From positions 1,255,673-1,319,672 of the forward strand of contig NZ_CP067393.1 in NCBI RefSeq assembly GCF_016653615.1: 64,000 nt of DNA. The letters run 5' to 3'. Within the stretch, counting starts at the first letter, position 1. The number at the start of each line of letters is the position of its first letter. Shown in pieces: positions 15,916 to 25,161 of the stretch. A program made the translations under genes and the position numbers. The notes beneath the pieces were generated by a model. The model searched no databases and was not told the DNA's origin. It worked only from the letters and a program-made list of their open reading frames with translations. Source of the DNA: Entomomonas asaccharolytica (lineage in GTDB: Bacteria; Pseudomonadota; Gammaproteobacteria; Pseudomonadales; Pseudomonadaceae).

Positions 15916-17148
15916 TTACTTAAGTAATTCAATAATGCCTTGGCTTTCTAATTCAGCAATTTTTTCATCAGATAAACCAAGATGCCTTTTTAATACATCC
16001 TTAGTATGTTCACCTAAACGAGGTGGGGTAAGTTCATAAGTTACAGGCGTACCTGAAAGTTTAAGTGGGCAACCAACCATTGTATAGTCAGTACGTAATG
16101 GATGAGGCATATTAACTTTCATACCACGTGCTTCAATTTGTGGTTCAGCCATTGCTTGCCCTACATCGTTAATAGCACCAACAGGTACTTTAGCAGGGTA
16201 AATGGCCGCTACCCATTCATCGGCTGTTTTAGAAAGGAAGTGTTTAGAGAGTAACTCTACAATCTCCGCACGGTGCTCCACACGTGCTGCATTAGTAGCA
16301 AAGCGTGGGTCTTGTGGTAAATCAGGTAAACCAATGGCTTTAGACAATGAAACAAATTGACTATCATTACCACAGGCAATAATAAAGTCTCTATCAGAGG
16401 CACGAAATACTTGATAAGGAACGATATTAGCGTGTGCATTACCATAACGACCAGGGACTTTATTAGAGGTTAAGTAATTCATACCTTGGTTAGCTAACAT
16501 AGCCACTTGTGTATCTAACAATGCAACATCAACATATTGTCCTTTGCCTGTTTTTTCACGGCTATAAAGGGCGGCTTCAATGCCTACTGCTGCGTACATA
16601 CCTGTCATTAAGTCTGCTACTGCAACACCAGCTTTTTGAGGGCCACCACCTGGCAAATCGTCACGTTCCCCTGTAATACTCATTAAACCACCAAGCCCTT
16701 GAATGATAAAATCATAACCAGGTTCGTTAGCACGAGGGCCAGTTTGACCAAAGCCAGTGATTGAACAATAAATAAGTCTTGGGTTTAGCTTAGAGAGATC
16801 ATCAAAACCAAGACCATATTTCGCTAAGTCGCCTACTTTATAATTTTCAATTAACACATCTACTTCACAAGCCAATTTACGGATTAACTCTTGACCTTCT
16901 GGAGAGGCTATATTAACTGAAACAGATTGTTTACCTCGATTGGCAGACATATAGTATGATGATTCTTTGGTTTTATTACCATTATCATCTGTCATATAAG
17001 GAGGCCCCCAACCACGGGTATCATCTCCATGAACGGGTCGTTCAATCTTGATAACTTCTGCTCCTAAATCGGCGAGAAGTTGACCACACCAAGGACCTGC
17101 TAAAACTCGACTCATGTCAAGGACACGAACTCCTGCTAATGCTCCCAT
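15916..17148 (-). CDS. CaiB/BaiF family (class III) CoA transferase
   Basis: Family III CoA transferases move CoA between carboxylic acids through an enzyme-bound anhydride. The protein starts MGALAGVRVLDMSRVLAGPW, contains ENYKVGDLAKYGLG, and has the catalytic aspartate in GVAVADLMTGMYA (residue 179 from this start). The ATG at 17146-17148 is chosen because AGAGG lies 7 nt upstream; a GTG directly before it is only 4 nt away. It follows the thiolase gene by 23 nt in the same direction. A dicarboxylate such as glutarate or adipate is a plausible substrate given the neighbours, but this is inference. Confidence 0.88.
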   Translation of the reverse strand: MGALAGVRVLDMSRVLAGPWCGQLLADLGAEVIKIERPVHGDDTRGWGPPYMTDDNGNKTKESSYYMSANRGKQSVSVNIASPEGQELIRKLACEVDVLIENYKVGDLAKYGLGFDDLSKLNPRLIYCSITGFGQTGPRANEPGYDFIIQGLGGLMSITGERDDLPGGGPQKAGVAVADLMTGMYAAVGIEAALYSREKTGKGQYVDVALLDTQVAMLANQGMNYLTSNKVPGRYGNAHANIVPYQVFRASDRDFIIACGNDSQFVSLSKAIGLPDLPQDPRFATNAARVEHRAEIVELLSKHFLSKTADEWVAAIYPAKVPVGAINDVGQAMAEPQIEARGMKVNMPHPLRTDYTMVGCPLKLSGTPVTYELTPPRLGEHTKDVLKRHLGLSDEKIAELESQGIIELLK

Positions 17149-17171
17149 CACTATACCTCTTTTGTTTTTGT

Positions 17172-18374
17172 TTAAACGCGTTCAATAACCATAGCTAACC
17201 CTTGACCAACCCCAATACATAAACTAATCACCGCATAACGTTGACCAGTACGTTGTAGTTGTCTTGCTACCGTTAAAGCTAAACGACCTCCCGATGCTCC
17301 CAAAGGATGACCTACTGCAATCGCTCCACCATTAGGATTCACTCGTGAATCATCTAAAGCTACATCCAGTCCTTTTAAACAGGATAACACTTGGCTTGCA
17401 AATGCTTCATTGATCTCGATAATGTCCATATCATTTAAGGTTAAACCCGCACGGGCTACTGCTTTTTTAATCGCTTCTACAGGGCCTACACCCATAATAC
17501 GTGGTTCTACACCTGCCGCTGCCGCTGATAAAATACGTGCTATTGGTTTAACGCCACGTTGTTCACCAATTTCTTGGTTACCAATTAGTAAAGCTGCTGC
17601 ACCATCGTTAACACCAGAAGCATTACCCGCTGTGACTACACCACCTTCAAATAAGGATCTTAGTTTTGATAATGATTCAAAATCAGAGCTAGGACGTGGA
17701 TGCTCATCTTCAGTGATGATTTTTGGTGGTGTCTTTTTACCTGTAGACACTTCTACAGGACAAATTTCATCTTTAAAGAAACCAGCCTGACGAGCGGCTT
17801 CGTATTTAGCCTGTGATGCCGCAGCAAATCTATCTGCTTGTTCACGACTAATGCCAAACTCTTTAGCAACGTTATCACCTGTTTCTGGCATGCTGTCATT
17901 ACCATACTTAGCCACTAAACGTGGATTAGGGAAACGTGAACCGATGGTTGTATCGTAAATGATGGCTGCACGGCTGTAAGCTGATTCTGATTTAGGAATA
18001 ACAAAAGGCGCACGTGACATGCTTTCAACACCACCTGCTAAGTATAAAGCCCCTTCATTACAAGTGATGGCACGAGCCGCATCAATAATGGCCGCTAGAC
18101 CACTCGCACAAAGACGATTAACGGTTTGGCCTGGTAGCGTGTAAGGTAACCCTGCTACTAATAATGCATTACGCGCTACATTACGAGAATCTTCACCTGC
18201 TTGGTTAGTAGAACCTAGAATAACATCTTCAATATCTTCTGCATTGAATTTGCTTTTTTCGATAAGTTGTTGCATAACGCCTGCAACGAGATCATCTGGA
18301 CGGATGGAAGAGAGTGCACCTGCATGGCGTCCAAATGGTGTACGAAGACCCTCATAAATATAAGCTTTTAGCAT
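17172..18374 (-). CDS. acetyl-CoA acyltransferase (thiolase), PcaF-like
   Basis: This 400-residue thiolase has the nucleophilic Cys89 in NRLCASG, the conserved histidine in GHPLGASGGR and the second catalytic Cys386 in CIGVGQG. The NQAGEDSRNVARNALLVAGLP stretch and EDEHPRP resemble 3-oxoadipyl-CoA thiolases (PcaF/DcaF), which cleave beta-ketoadipyl-CoA to succinyl-CoA and acetyl-CoA. It heads a two-gene unit with the CoA transferase and is divergent from the acyl-CoA dehydrogenase across a long regulatory gap. A general acetyl-CoA acetyltransferase role is an alternative. Confidence 0.88.
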   Translation of the reverse strand: MLKAYIYEGLRTPFGRHAGALSSIRPDDLVAGVMQQLIEKSKFNAEDIEDVILGSTNQAGEDSRNVARNALLVAGLPYTLPGQTVNRLCASGLAAIIDAARAITCNEGALYLAGGVESMSRAPFVIPKSESAYSRAAIIYDTTIGSRFPNPRLVAKYGNDSMPETGDNVAKEFGISREQADRFAAASQAKYEAARQAGFFKDEICPVEVSTGKKTPPKIITEDEHPRPSSDFESLSKLRSLFEGGVVTAGNASGVNDGAAALLIGNQEIGEQRGVKPIARILSAAAAGVEPRIMGVGPVEAIKKAVARAGLTLNDMDIIEINEAFASQVLSCLKGLDVALDDSRVNPNGGAIAVGHPLGASGGRLALTVARQLQRTGQRYAVISLCIGVGQGLAMVIERV

Positions 18375-19045
18375 TATTTTTCTCCTGAGTTGTAGCTGTA
18401 GTAGTGTTGCGAAAGTTCCTTGTTATATAGCAATATGTTTTTAATGTACTTATTTATCGTGATTAACATAATAGTGATTAGATAAATAGTACAAACTTCT
18501 TTTGAAAAATGTACTAATTACTTTATCTCTTTGCAATGTTATTAAAAATTTATTTTATTTTTATCACCTTTTTAACCTAATAAATTGACTATTATTTTAA
18601 TATAAGTATTTGAATTTATATAAGGTTATTTCTTTTTTTGTCAGCCAGGCAAAGGATTTGTTTTTTTATTAGAAATTGCTAAAAATTTCATTATGCGAAA
18701 TACAATTTTGTTTTTGTTGATTTTTATTAATAATACGGTTTATGATAAGTAAAAATAAAACATCAACTATATGGAATTTTATAATGGCAAAAATAACAAA
18801 CTGCCTGCCATTCCAGTAGTTGTTTATAACAGAAGTATCTTGAAGGAGGATTGATTTAGTTACTCAGTCGTATTTACATAGATTTGTTAATAGACAGACT
18901 ACAATTAGCGTGCAAACTTCAACTAAAGATTTTGGTGCTATAAAAATATAAGTATTAATTTTTAAATGTTTAATAGTTAGGAATATTTTTCATTTAATAA
19001 ATAAGTAAAACAAACAAAACAATCAGCAAATGTTAGGAGATTAAC
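18375..19045. promoter_or_regulatory. long AT-rich divergent intergenic region
   Basis: These 671 bases between the thiolase and acyl-CoA dehydrogenase genes hold no credible coding sequence; the longest apparent reading frames are a few codons. A dyad, ATTTC-N7-GAAAT, lies at 18685-18701 and is a candidate operator. There are many T-tracts, and several TATAAT-like hexamers on both strands, so I cannot name one promoter. The length suggests complex control or a lost gene. The acyl-CoA dehydrogenase ribosome site (AGGAG) is at its right end. Confidence 0.5.
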
Positions 19046-20200
19046 ATGATCCGCGACCAAGAAACATTAGATATTTTATTAGACTCTATTCGCAATTTTG
19101 TTACGAATGAGTTGATGCCTAGTGAAAATGAAGTAGCAGAAACAGATCAAATTCCTGAACGTATTGTTTCGCAAATGCGTGAAATGGGGCTATTTGGCTT
19201 TTGTATCCCTGAAGAGTTTGGTGGCTTAGGTTTAACCATGGAAGAAGAAGTAAATGTCGCTTTCGAGTTAGGTCATACTTCTCCAGCATTCCGCTCTCTT
19301 TTTGGTACTAACAACGGCATTGGTTCGCAAGGTATTATTATTGATGGTACACCAGAACAAAAAGAAAAATACTTACCAAAATTAGCAACTGGTGAGTTTA
19401 TATCTTCGTTCTGTTTAACTGAACCTGATGCTGGTTCAGATGCTGGTTCATTAAAAACTACCGCTAAGCGTGATGGTGATGACTATATTCTTAATGGAAC
19501 TAAGCGTTTTATTACTAATGCGCCACACGCTGATATTTTTACAGTAATGGCGCGTACTAATCCTGATATTAAAGGGGCAGGTGGTATTTCAGCGTTTGTT
19601 GTGGAGCGTGGTACACCAGGCTTAACTGTTGGTAAGCCAGATAAAAAAATGGGCCAAAAAGGTTCTCATACTGCTGACGTGATTTTTGAAAACTGCCGTA
19701 TTCCAGCTACCCAATTAATTGGTGGTGTGGAAGGTGTTGGTTTTAAAACAGCGATGAAAGTATTGGATAAAGGCCGTTTACATATCGCAGCATTCTCTGT
19801 AGGTGTTGCAGAACGTATGTTAAATGATGCTTTACATTATGCTTTAGAACGTAAGCAATTTGGTAAGCCTATTGCTGAGTTCCAATTAATTCAAGCAATG
19901 TTAGCCGATAGTAAAGCGGAGATTTACGCTGCTAAATGCATGGTGATTGATGCTGCTCGCAAGCGTGATGAAGGTAAAAATGTTGGTACAGAAGCTTCAT
20001 GTGCGAAGATGTTTGCAACTGAAACTTGCGGCCGCGTAGCAGATCGAGCGGTTCAAATTCATGGTGGTGCTGGCTATGTTAGTGAATATAGCATTGAACG
20101 TTTCTACCGTGATGTGCGTTTATTCCGTATTTATGAAGGAACTACGCAAATTCAACAATTAGTTATTTCAAGAAATATGATTAAAGAGGCCCAAGGCTAA
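19046..20200 (+). CDS. acyl-CoA dehydrogenase
   Basis: The 384-residue flavoprotein has the acyl-CoA dehydrogenase signatures FCLTEPDAGSDAGSLKT (residues 128-144) and, near the C-terminus, QIHGGAGYVSEYSIERFYRD. The catalytic glutamate is in RIYEGTTQIQ. It introduces the first double bond in acyl-CoA oxidation and passes electrons to ETF. With the CoA transferase, PcaF-like thiolase and two carriers it suggests catabolism of a dicarboxylic or similar acid, comparable in content to the Acinetobacter dca genes. No dedicated hydratase or hydroxyacyl-CoA dehydrogenase is in this block. AGGAG lies 6 nt before the ATG. Confidence 0.9.
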   Translation: MIRDQETLDILLDSIRNFVTNELMPSENEVAETDQIPERIVSQMREMGLFGFCIPEEFGGLGLTMEEEVNVAFELGHTSPAFRSLFGTNNGIGSQGIIIDGTPEQKEKYLPKLATGEFISSFCLTEPDAGSDAGSLKTTAKRDGDDYILNGTKRFITNAPHADIFTVMARTNPDIKGAGGISAFVVERGTPGLTVGKPDKKMGQKGSHTADVIFENCRIPATQLIGGVEGVGFKTAMKVLDKGRLHIAAFSVGVAERMLNDALHYALERKQFGKPIAEFQLIQAMLADSKAEIYAAKCMVIDAARKRDEGKNVGTEASCAKMFATETCGRVADRAVQIHGGAGYVSEYSIERFYRDVRLFRIYEGTTQIQQLVISRNMIKEAQG

Positions 20201-20219
20201 AGAAATCTAAAAAAGGGGT

Positions 20220-20245
20220 TTGTTGCTCCAGGAAAGGAGCAACAA
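20220..20245 (+). terminator. stem-loop between acyl-CoA dehydrogenase and MFS genes
   Basis: TTGTTGCTCC (20220-20229) pairs perfectly with GGAGCAACAA (20236-20245) around AGGAAA. It is followed by TAATTAAG rather than a U-run, so it is likely a partial terminator or an mRNA stabiliser that reduces transporter expression relative to the dehydrogenase. Confidence 0.55.
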
Positions 20246-20281
20246 TAATTAAGTTATGGATTTAAACAAAGAGAAAACATA

Positions 20282-21562
20282 ATGACATCTTCAAATAATC
20301 CGACAAGTGCGCCTAATACGCCTAATGAACAAGCAAGTAAAATATGGATTCTAGTATTTATATTTTCTTTCTTAGGTTTGTTGGTTGATGGTGCAGATTT
20401 ATTATTACTTTCATTCAGCTTAAGTTCTTTAGAAGCAGAATGGGGATTAACGCAATTTCAAAAAGGGATGTTAGGTACTTATACACTAGCAGGTATGGCG
20501 ATTGGTGGTATCTTTGGGGGGTGGCTAGCTGATCGCTTTGGGCGTGTAAAAGTAGTGGTTGCCAGTATCTTAGTATTCTCTATTGGTACTGCTATCCTTG
20601 GTGCAACACAAAGTTATTTTCAGTTTGCAGTAATGCGCTTTGTTGCTTCACTAGGACTTGGTGCATTATATGTAGCTTGTAATACCTTGATGGCAGAATA
20701 CGTACCTACTAAATACCGTACCACCGTGTTAGGAACTTTACAAGCAGGTTGGTCAGTAGGCTATATCGTTGCTTCATTACTAGCAGGTTGGATTATTCCA
20801 AACTATGGTTGGCGTTGGTTGTTCTATATTGCAATTATTCCATCGGTTATGGCTGTGGCGATGCAGTTTATTGTACCTGAGCCTCCAGCATGGCGTGCGG
20901 CTAAGGCAAAACGTGATGCAGATAAAGCAGCGGGTATTGATAACAGTAATGTTAAAAAAGAAGGCTCACTAAGCTTAATTTTTGCTAACAAAGCTACACG
21001 TAATATGTTCTTATTATGGGCAGCTACTGCTGGGTTCTTACAGTTCGGCTACTATGGCGTAAACAACTGGATGCCTAACTACTTAGAAAAAGAATTAGGC
21101 ATGGCTTTTAAGTCGATGACATTCTTCTTAGTAGGCTCTTATACTGCAATGATTTTAGGTAAAATTTTAGCTGGTATTGCCGCAGATTACTTTGGCCGCC
21201 GTGCAGTATATGCATTTGGTGCTATCGGTACAGCTGCATTCTTGCCTATTATCGTATTCTTTAACTCGCCAGGAAATATTATCTATTTAATGGTTGCCTT
21301 TGGCTTCCTGTATGGTATTCCTTATGGTGTAAACGCTACTTATATGACTGAGAGTTTTGAAACCAAAATTCGTGGTTCTGCGGTAGGTGGTGCATATAAT
21401 GTTGGGCGAGCAGGGGCGGCGATTGCTCCCGCTTGTATAGGCTTTATTGCTACCCACTATTCTATTGGTGCAGGATTCCTTGTAATGGGTGCTGCTTACT
21501 TTATGTGTGGTCTAATTCCAGCATTATTTATTAAAGATAAGTTATTTGATCCTCAAAAATAA
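20282..21562 (+). CDS. MFS carrier, aromatic-acid/dicarboxylate:H+ symporter type (copy 1)
   Basis: This 426-residue, 12-helix transporter has the MFS motif GGWLADRFGRVKVVV between helices 2 and 3 and the DGADLLLLSFSL segment in helix 1, where aromatic acid/H+ symporters such as PcaK and MucK carry their acidic residue. A second half-repeat, GIAADYFGRRAVYAFG, follows the central loop. It lies 81 nt after the acyl-CoA dehydrogenase gene and most likely imports the acid degraded by this block. It is a close duplicate of the next gene. Confidence 0.87.
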   Translation: MTSSNNPTSAPNTPNEQASKIWILVFIFSFLGLLVDGADLLLLSFSLSSLEAEWGLTQFQKGMLGTYTLAGMAIGGIFGGWLADRFGRVKVVVASILVFSIGTAILGATQSYFQFAVMRFVASLGLGALYVACNTLMAEYVPTKYRTTVLGTLQAGWSVGYIVASLLAGWIIPNYGWRWLFYIAIIPSVMAVAMQFIVPEPPAWRAAKAKRDADKAAGIDNSNVKKEGSLSLIFANKATRNMFLLWAATAGFLQFGYYGVNNWMPNYLEKELGMAFKSMTFFLVGSYTAMILGKILAGIAADYFGRRAVYAFGAIGTAAFLPIIVFFNSPGNIIYLMVAFGFLYGIPYGVNATYMTESFETKIRGSAVGGAYNVGRAGAAIAPACIGFIATHYSIGAGFLVMGAAYFMCGLIPALFIKDKLFDPQK

Positions 21563-21574
21563 CATTTATCTGTT

Positions 21575-21620
21575 AAGTAGCTTTTATTCAAAAATAACAA
21601 CTTCAGAATAAAAGCTACTT
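21575..21620 (+). terminator. long stem-loop after MFS copy 1
   Basis: A perfect 15-bp inverted repeat, 21575-21589 with 21606-21620, surrounds a 16-nt loop and starts 12 nt beyond the stop codon. The 3' side is followed by TAAATATC, a weak U-tract. It probably ends much of the transcription from the upstream unit; the next carrier gene may have its own promoter in 21621-21765. Confidence 0.7.
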
Positions 21621-21765
21621 TAAATATCTAGAAACATAGCTACTACTATTAGCTAATTGTTTATTAAAGGATTTTCAATATATACTTTTAGCCGCTGCTT
21701 TTAAAGTTGTGAGTGGCTTTAGTAAATAGTTGTTAAAAAATAAATACAATAAAGAGAATTGAATT

Positions 21766-23025
21766 ATGACGATATCATCAAATACATTATCATCTAACAA
21801 ATCACCCAATAAGATTTGGATTTTAGTTTTTATCTTTTCTTTTTTAGGACTTCTAGTGGATGGAGCAGATCTATTGCTGTTGTCTTTCAGCTTAAGTTCG
21901 TTAGAAGCAGAATGGGGGTTGACCCAATTTGAAAAGGGTATGCTTGGTACATATACCTTAGCAGGTATGTCAATTGGGGGTATTTTAGGAGGTTGGCTTT
22001 CTGATCGTTATGGTCGAGTAAAAACAGTGGTAGGAAGTATACTAGTATTTTCAATAGGTACTTCAATATTAGGGGCTACCCAAAGTTATCTACAGTTTGC
22101 TGTTATTCGTTTTTTCGCGTCATTTGGCATAGGTGCATTATATATCGCTTGTAATACCTTAATGGCTGAATATGTACCTACTAAATATCGCACTACTGTG
22201 TTAGGAACTTTACAAGCTGGTTGGTCAGTAGGCTATATTGTTGCTTCATTATTAGCAGGTTGGATAATTCCAAACTATGGTTGGCGCTGGCTATTCTATA
22301 TAGCTATTATTCCTGCCGTATTAGCTTTTGCAATGCAATGGATGGTCCCTGAGCCTGAGTCATGGAGAAAAGCACAAGCAGAAAAAGCAGCTAATAAAAA
22401 TAAACAAACAGATACAAAAAAAGAAAATGCACTTACCCTCATTTTTGCTGATAAAAGCACACGTAAAATGTTTATCTTGTGGTCTATAACAGCAGGCTTC
22501 TTACAGTTTGGTTATTACGGGGTTAACAACTGGCTTCCCAATTACCTTGAAAAAGAAATGTCGATGAATTTTAAATCGATGACGTTATTCTTAGTAGGTT
22601 CTTATACAGCAATGATTTTAGGTAAAATTATTGCAGGGATGGCTGCGGACTATTTTGGCAGGCGAATTATTTATGCCTTTGGGGCAATTGGTACAGCTGT
22701 GTTTTTACCTGTGATTGTTATGTGGCATACGCCTGATAACATTCTTTACTTAATGATTGGTTTTGGTTTCTTATATGGTATCCCCTATGGTGTTAATGCA
22801 ACCTATATGACGGAGAGTTTTGAAACCAAAATTCGTGGTTCTGCAATGGGTGGCGCTTATAATGTTGGAAAGGTAGGAGCGGCGCTTGCCCCTGCATTTA
22901 TTGGCTTTGTAGCTACTCATTATTCAATTGGAGCAGGTTTCTTAGTAATGGGTGCTGCTTATTTCTTCTGTGGTTTAATACCTGCATTATTTATTAGAGA
23001 TAAACTATTTGACCCACAAAAATAA
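21766..23025 (+). CDS. MFS carrier, aromatic-acid/dicarboxylate:H+ symporter type (copy 2)
   Basis: The 419-residue protein is a paralogue of the preceding carrier, with long identical stretches such as EYVPTKYRTTVLGTLQAGWS and the shared C-terminus RDKLFDPQK/KDKLFDPQK. Differences cluster in the N-terminus, the central cytoplasmic loop (KAQAEKAANKNKQ) and some helix residues, while the DNA has diverged at many third positions. The pair arose by tandem duplication that is not recent. It may differ in substrate or affinity. A good terminator follows. Confidence 0.87.
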   Translation: MTISSNTLSSNKSPNKIWILVFIFSFLGLLVDGADLLLLSFSLSSLEAEWGLTQFEKGMLGTYTLAGMSIGGILGGWLSDRYGRVKTVVGSILVFSIGTSILGATQSYLQFAVIRFFASFGIGALYIACNTLMAEYVPTKYRTTVLGTLQAGWSVGYIVASLLAGWIIPNYGWRWLFYIAIIPAVLAFAMQWMVPEPESWRKAQAEKAANKNKQTDTKKENALTLIFADKSTRKMFILWSITAGFLQFGYYGVNNWLPNYLEKEMSMNFKSMTLFLVGSYTAMILGKIIAGMAADYFGRRIIYAFGAIGTAVFLPVIVMWHTPDNILYLMIGFGFLYGIPYGVNATYMTESFETKIRGSAMGGAYNVGKVGAALAPAFIGFVATHYSIGAGFLVMGAAYFFCGLIPALFIRDKLFDPQK

Positions 23026-23037
23026 TTAATTAATGAA

Positions 23038-23063
23038 AAAAGCCCACTTTATAGTGGGCTTTT
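23038..23063. terminator. bidirectional Rho-independent terminator
   Basis: An 11-bp stem built around AGCCCACT/AGTGGGCT with a TTAT loop is flanked by A5 and T4 runs. It serves the plus-strand MFS gene and the convergent minus-strand MHS-family gene, which ends at 23065. Confidence 0.9.
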
Positions 23064-23064
23064 A

Positions 23065-24384
23065 TTAAGATTTTGCAGTATAACCACGATAAGCTAAAGG
23101 CATAAAAGCCACCAATAAGGCAAGTATAGCCGTAATACTAACATAATAAGCTGGGGCCATTGCATTATGATGTAACCATGCACCAGTAATCATAGGGGTT
23201 AGTCCACCAAAAATGGCGTAAGACAAATTATACGCAAAAGATAACCCTGTAAAACGAATAGCTGGTGGGAAAGCTTTAGTACCAACTATGGGAGCGGTAG
23301 CGGTGGAACCTGCAAAAAGTCCCATTAGGCCATAGTTAAAAATTAAAGTACTTGTACTCATATCAGTATGTAGTGAACTATAAAAGTAAAAACTAGTGAT
23401 AATCAGGCCACCCCATACTATTGAAAGAGTTAAGCGAATACCTAATTTATCACATAAATAGCCCCATAAAACACAGCCTAGGGTTAGTGTTAAAGTAGCT
23501 ACACAGTTAGCCTGTAGTGAGGTAGTACGATCAATGTGATACATACCCTCTAAAATAATAGAAGGCGTCATTAATATCGTCACTACAATGGTGGTAGAAA
23601 GTGCCCATGTTAATATAGCAGTAATAAAACAGGCTGTTTTATGTTGTTTGATAACAGTAAGAATAGGTAACTGAGTGGCTAATGCTTGTTTTGCTGCCAT
23701 TTCTTTAAAAACAGGCGTTTCTTCTAAAAATCGACGTAAATAAACAGAAATAAAACCAAAGATGCCACCCAACAAAAAGGGGATACGCCAAGCATATTCT
23801 TTGACTTCAGCATCAGAAAAATTTTGTTGAATAATAATGGCTACAATTGAACCTAAAAATATTCCACCCGTGATACCTGAAGTAAGTGTACCAACACCCA
23901 GTCCATAACGTTGTTTGGGGGTATGTTCAGCAATAAAAACCCATGCTCCCGGCATTTCTCCACCGATGGCAGCACCTTGTAAAATACGCATAATCAGCAA
24001 TAAAAGAGGGGCTAATATACCTATGGTTTCGTAGGTGGGTAAGCAGCCAATCACAAATGTAGGCAGTGCCATTAAGAAAATACTTAAGGTAAACATGCGC
24101 TTGCGACCAATTTTATCGCCAAAATGCGCCATTATTATGCCACCAATAGGGCGTGCTAAATAACCCGCAGCAAATACCCCTAGTGTTTGCATTTGAGCAA
24201 AAAATTGGTTTTCACTAGGAAAAAATAATTGGGTAAGAATATTGGTAAAAAAGACAAATATCACAAAGTCATAAAATTCTAAGGTGCCACCTAATGAAGA
24301 GAGAGCCAGTGTTTTATAATCACTTTTATTAAGAGGGCGGGCATGGGGTTGTCCATTTATAGGAACATTTGCTGTATTTATCAT
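23065..24384 (-). CDS. MFS transporter, metabolite:H+ symporter (MHS) family
   Basis: This 439-residue protein shows the MHS pattern: LGGTLEFYDFVIFVFF in helix 1, ARPIGGIIMAHFGDKIGRKRM between helices 2 and 3 and RILQGAAIGGEMPGAWVFIAEH in helix 4. Relatives import citrate, alpha-ketoglutarate, proline/betaine or shikimate-type acids. It is convergent with the carrier pair and so not in the same operon. The substrate cannot be named. It starts MINTANVPINGQ, with about 25 polar residues before the first helix. Confidence 0.85.
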   Translation of the reverse strand: MINTANVPINGQPHARPLNKSDYKTLALSSLGGTLEFYDFVIFVFFTNILTQLFFPSENQFFAQMQTLGVFAAGYLARPIGGIIMAHFGDKIGRKRMFTLSIFLMALPTFVIGCLPTYETIGILAPLLLLIMRILQGAAIGGEMPGAWVFIAEHTPKQRYGLGVGTLTSGITGGIFLGSIVAIIIQQNFSDAEVKEYAWRIPFLLGGIFGFISVYLRRFLEETPVFKEMAAKQALATQLPILTVIKQHKTACFITAILTWALSTTIVVTILMTPSIILEGMYHIDRTTSLQANCVATLTLTLGCVLWGYLCDKLGIRLTLSIVWGGLIITSFYFYSSLHTDMSTSTLIFNYGLMGLFAGSTATAPIVGTKAFPPAIRFTGLSFAYNLSYAIFGGLTPMITGAWLHHNAMAPAYYVSITAILALLVAFMPLAYRGYTAKS

Positions 24385-24475
24385 GGTGATCCAATAAGTC
24401 TTATATAAATAAATCTATTTATTATATAAATGCTTTTAATTAAAAGGCTAGGAGGAGAATAGATTTTTGTTGTAA

Positions 24476-25081
24476 TTACTTCCATCTATTATTTTTATTA
24501 GCTAGTTTTTGATACTCGTAATTATCAATTCCATTCAGTCTAAAAGGTGTTTTATATACTGTAAATTGAACATGTGGTTGTTGTTTCTTTTGATAAGAAC
24601 GGTATGTTTTATGGGCGCGTATAGTAAAAGATAGTTGAGGATTATTTGGGCTTTGCCATATTTGTTGCCAGTCATTTTCTGAACTAATGGTAAAGGTTAT
24701 TTTAACAGGGGTTCCTATAAAATAAGGGAGTATATTGGTAACAGACCATGTTAAAAAAATAGTAGCTCCACCGATACAAATCAAAAATATAATAATAACT
24801 AAATTGAGCAATTTAAAACGACGTATATGTTTAATTGATAAAAATATAGCAGCAGTCATTGCTATTAAACAAAACCATGTCTGCATATTATTATCTAATA
24901 GTATAGTAGGTGGCTTAATAGCTAATGCTATTGCTGCTATCATCATAAAAATAGTGAGGTATGCAATATGATAAACCTCCTTAGCTCTGTCATAAAACAC
25001 AAGCGCATACATATCTATATTATCTTTTTCATTACTTGTAGGTGGTTGTGATATGTTTATATGTTTGTTAGTTTTATTCAT
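24476..25081 (-). CDS. hypothetical membrane protein with tandem decayed paralogue
   Basis: I do not recognise this 201-residue protein. It has a polar N-terminus (about 35 residues), three or so hydrophobic segments between residues 37 and 125, and a soluble C-terminal part with GTPVKITFTISSENDWQQIW and QFTVYKTPFRLNG. The C-terminal part is probably extracytoplasmic if there are three helices. A damaged paralogue lies immediately upstream (25162-25551). Base composition is very AT-rich, like the surroundings. No partner genes suggest a function. Confidence 0.6.
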   Translation of the reverse strand: MNKTNKHINISQPPTSNEKDNIDMYALVFYDRAKEVYHIAYLTIFMMIAAIALAIKPPTILLDNNMQTWFCLIAMTAAIFLSIKHIRRFKLLNLVIIIFLICIGGATIFLTWSVTNILPYFIGTPVKITFTISSENDWQQIWQSPNNPQLSFTIRAHKTYRSYQKKQQPHVQFTVYKTPFRLNGIDNYEYQKLANKNNRWK

Positions 25082-25161
25082 AAATAACGAAAGCCCAATA
25101 TTAATATTTGAATTAATCAGTTAATAAAATATTCATTACCTGAACGAAATTGATTCTGTTA

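Noticed and set aside
18784-18819. An 11-codon ATG frame in the long intergenic region, and an AGGAGG-like site at about 18843.
   Set aside because: The frame is tiny, has no ribosome site of its own, and the AGGAGG is followed by TTG ATT TAG, so neither supports a gene.
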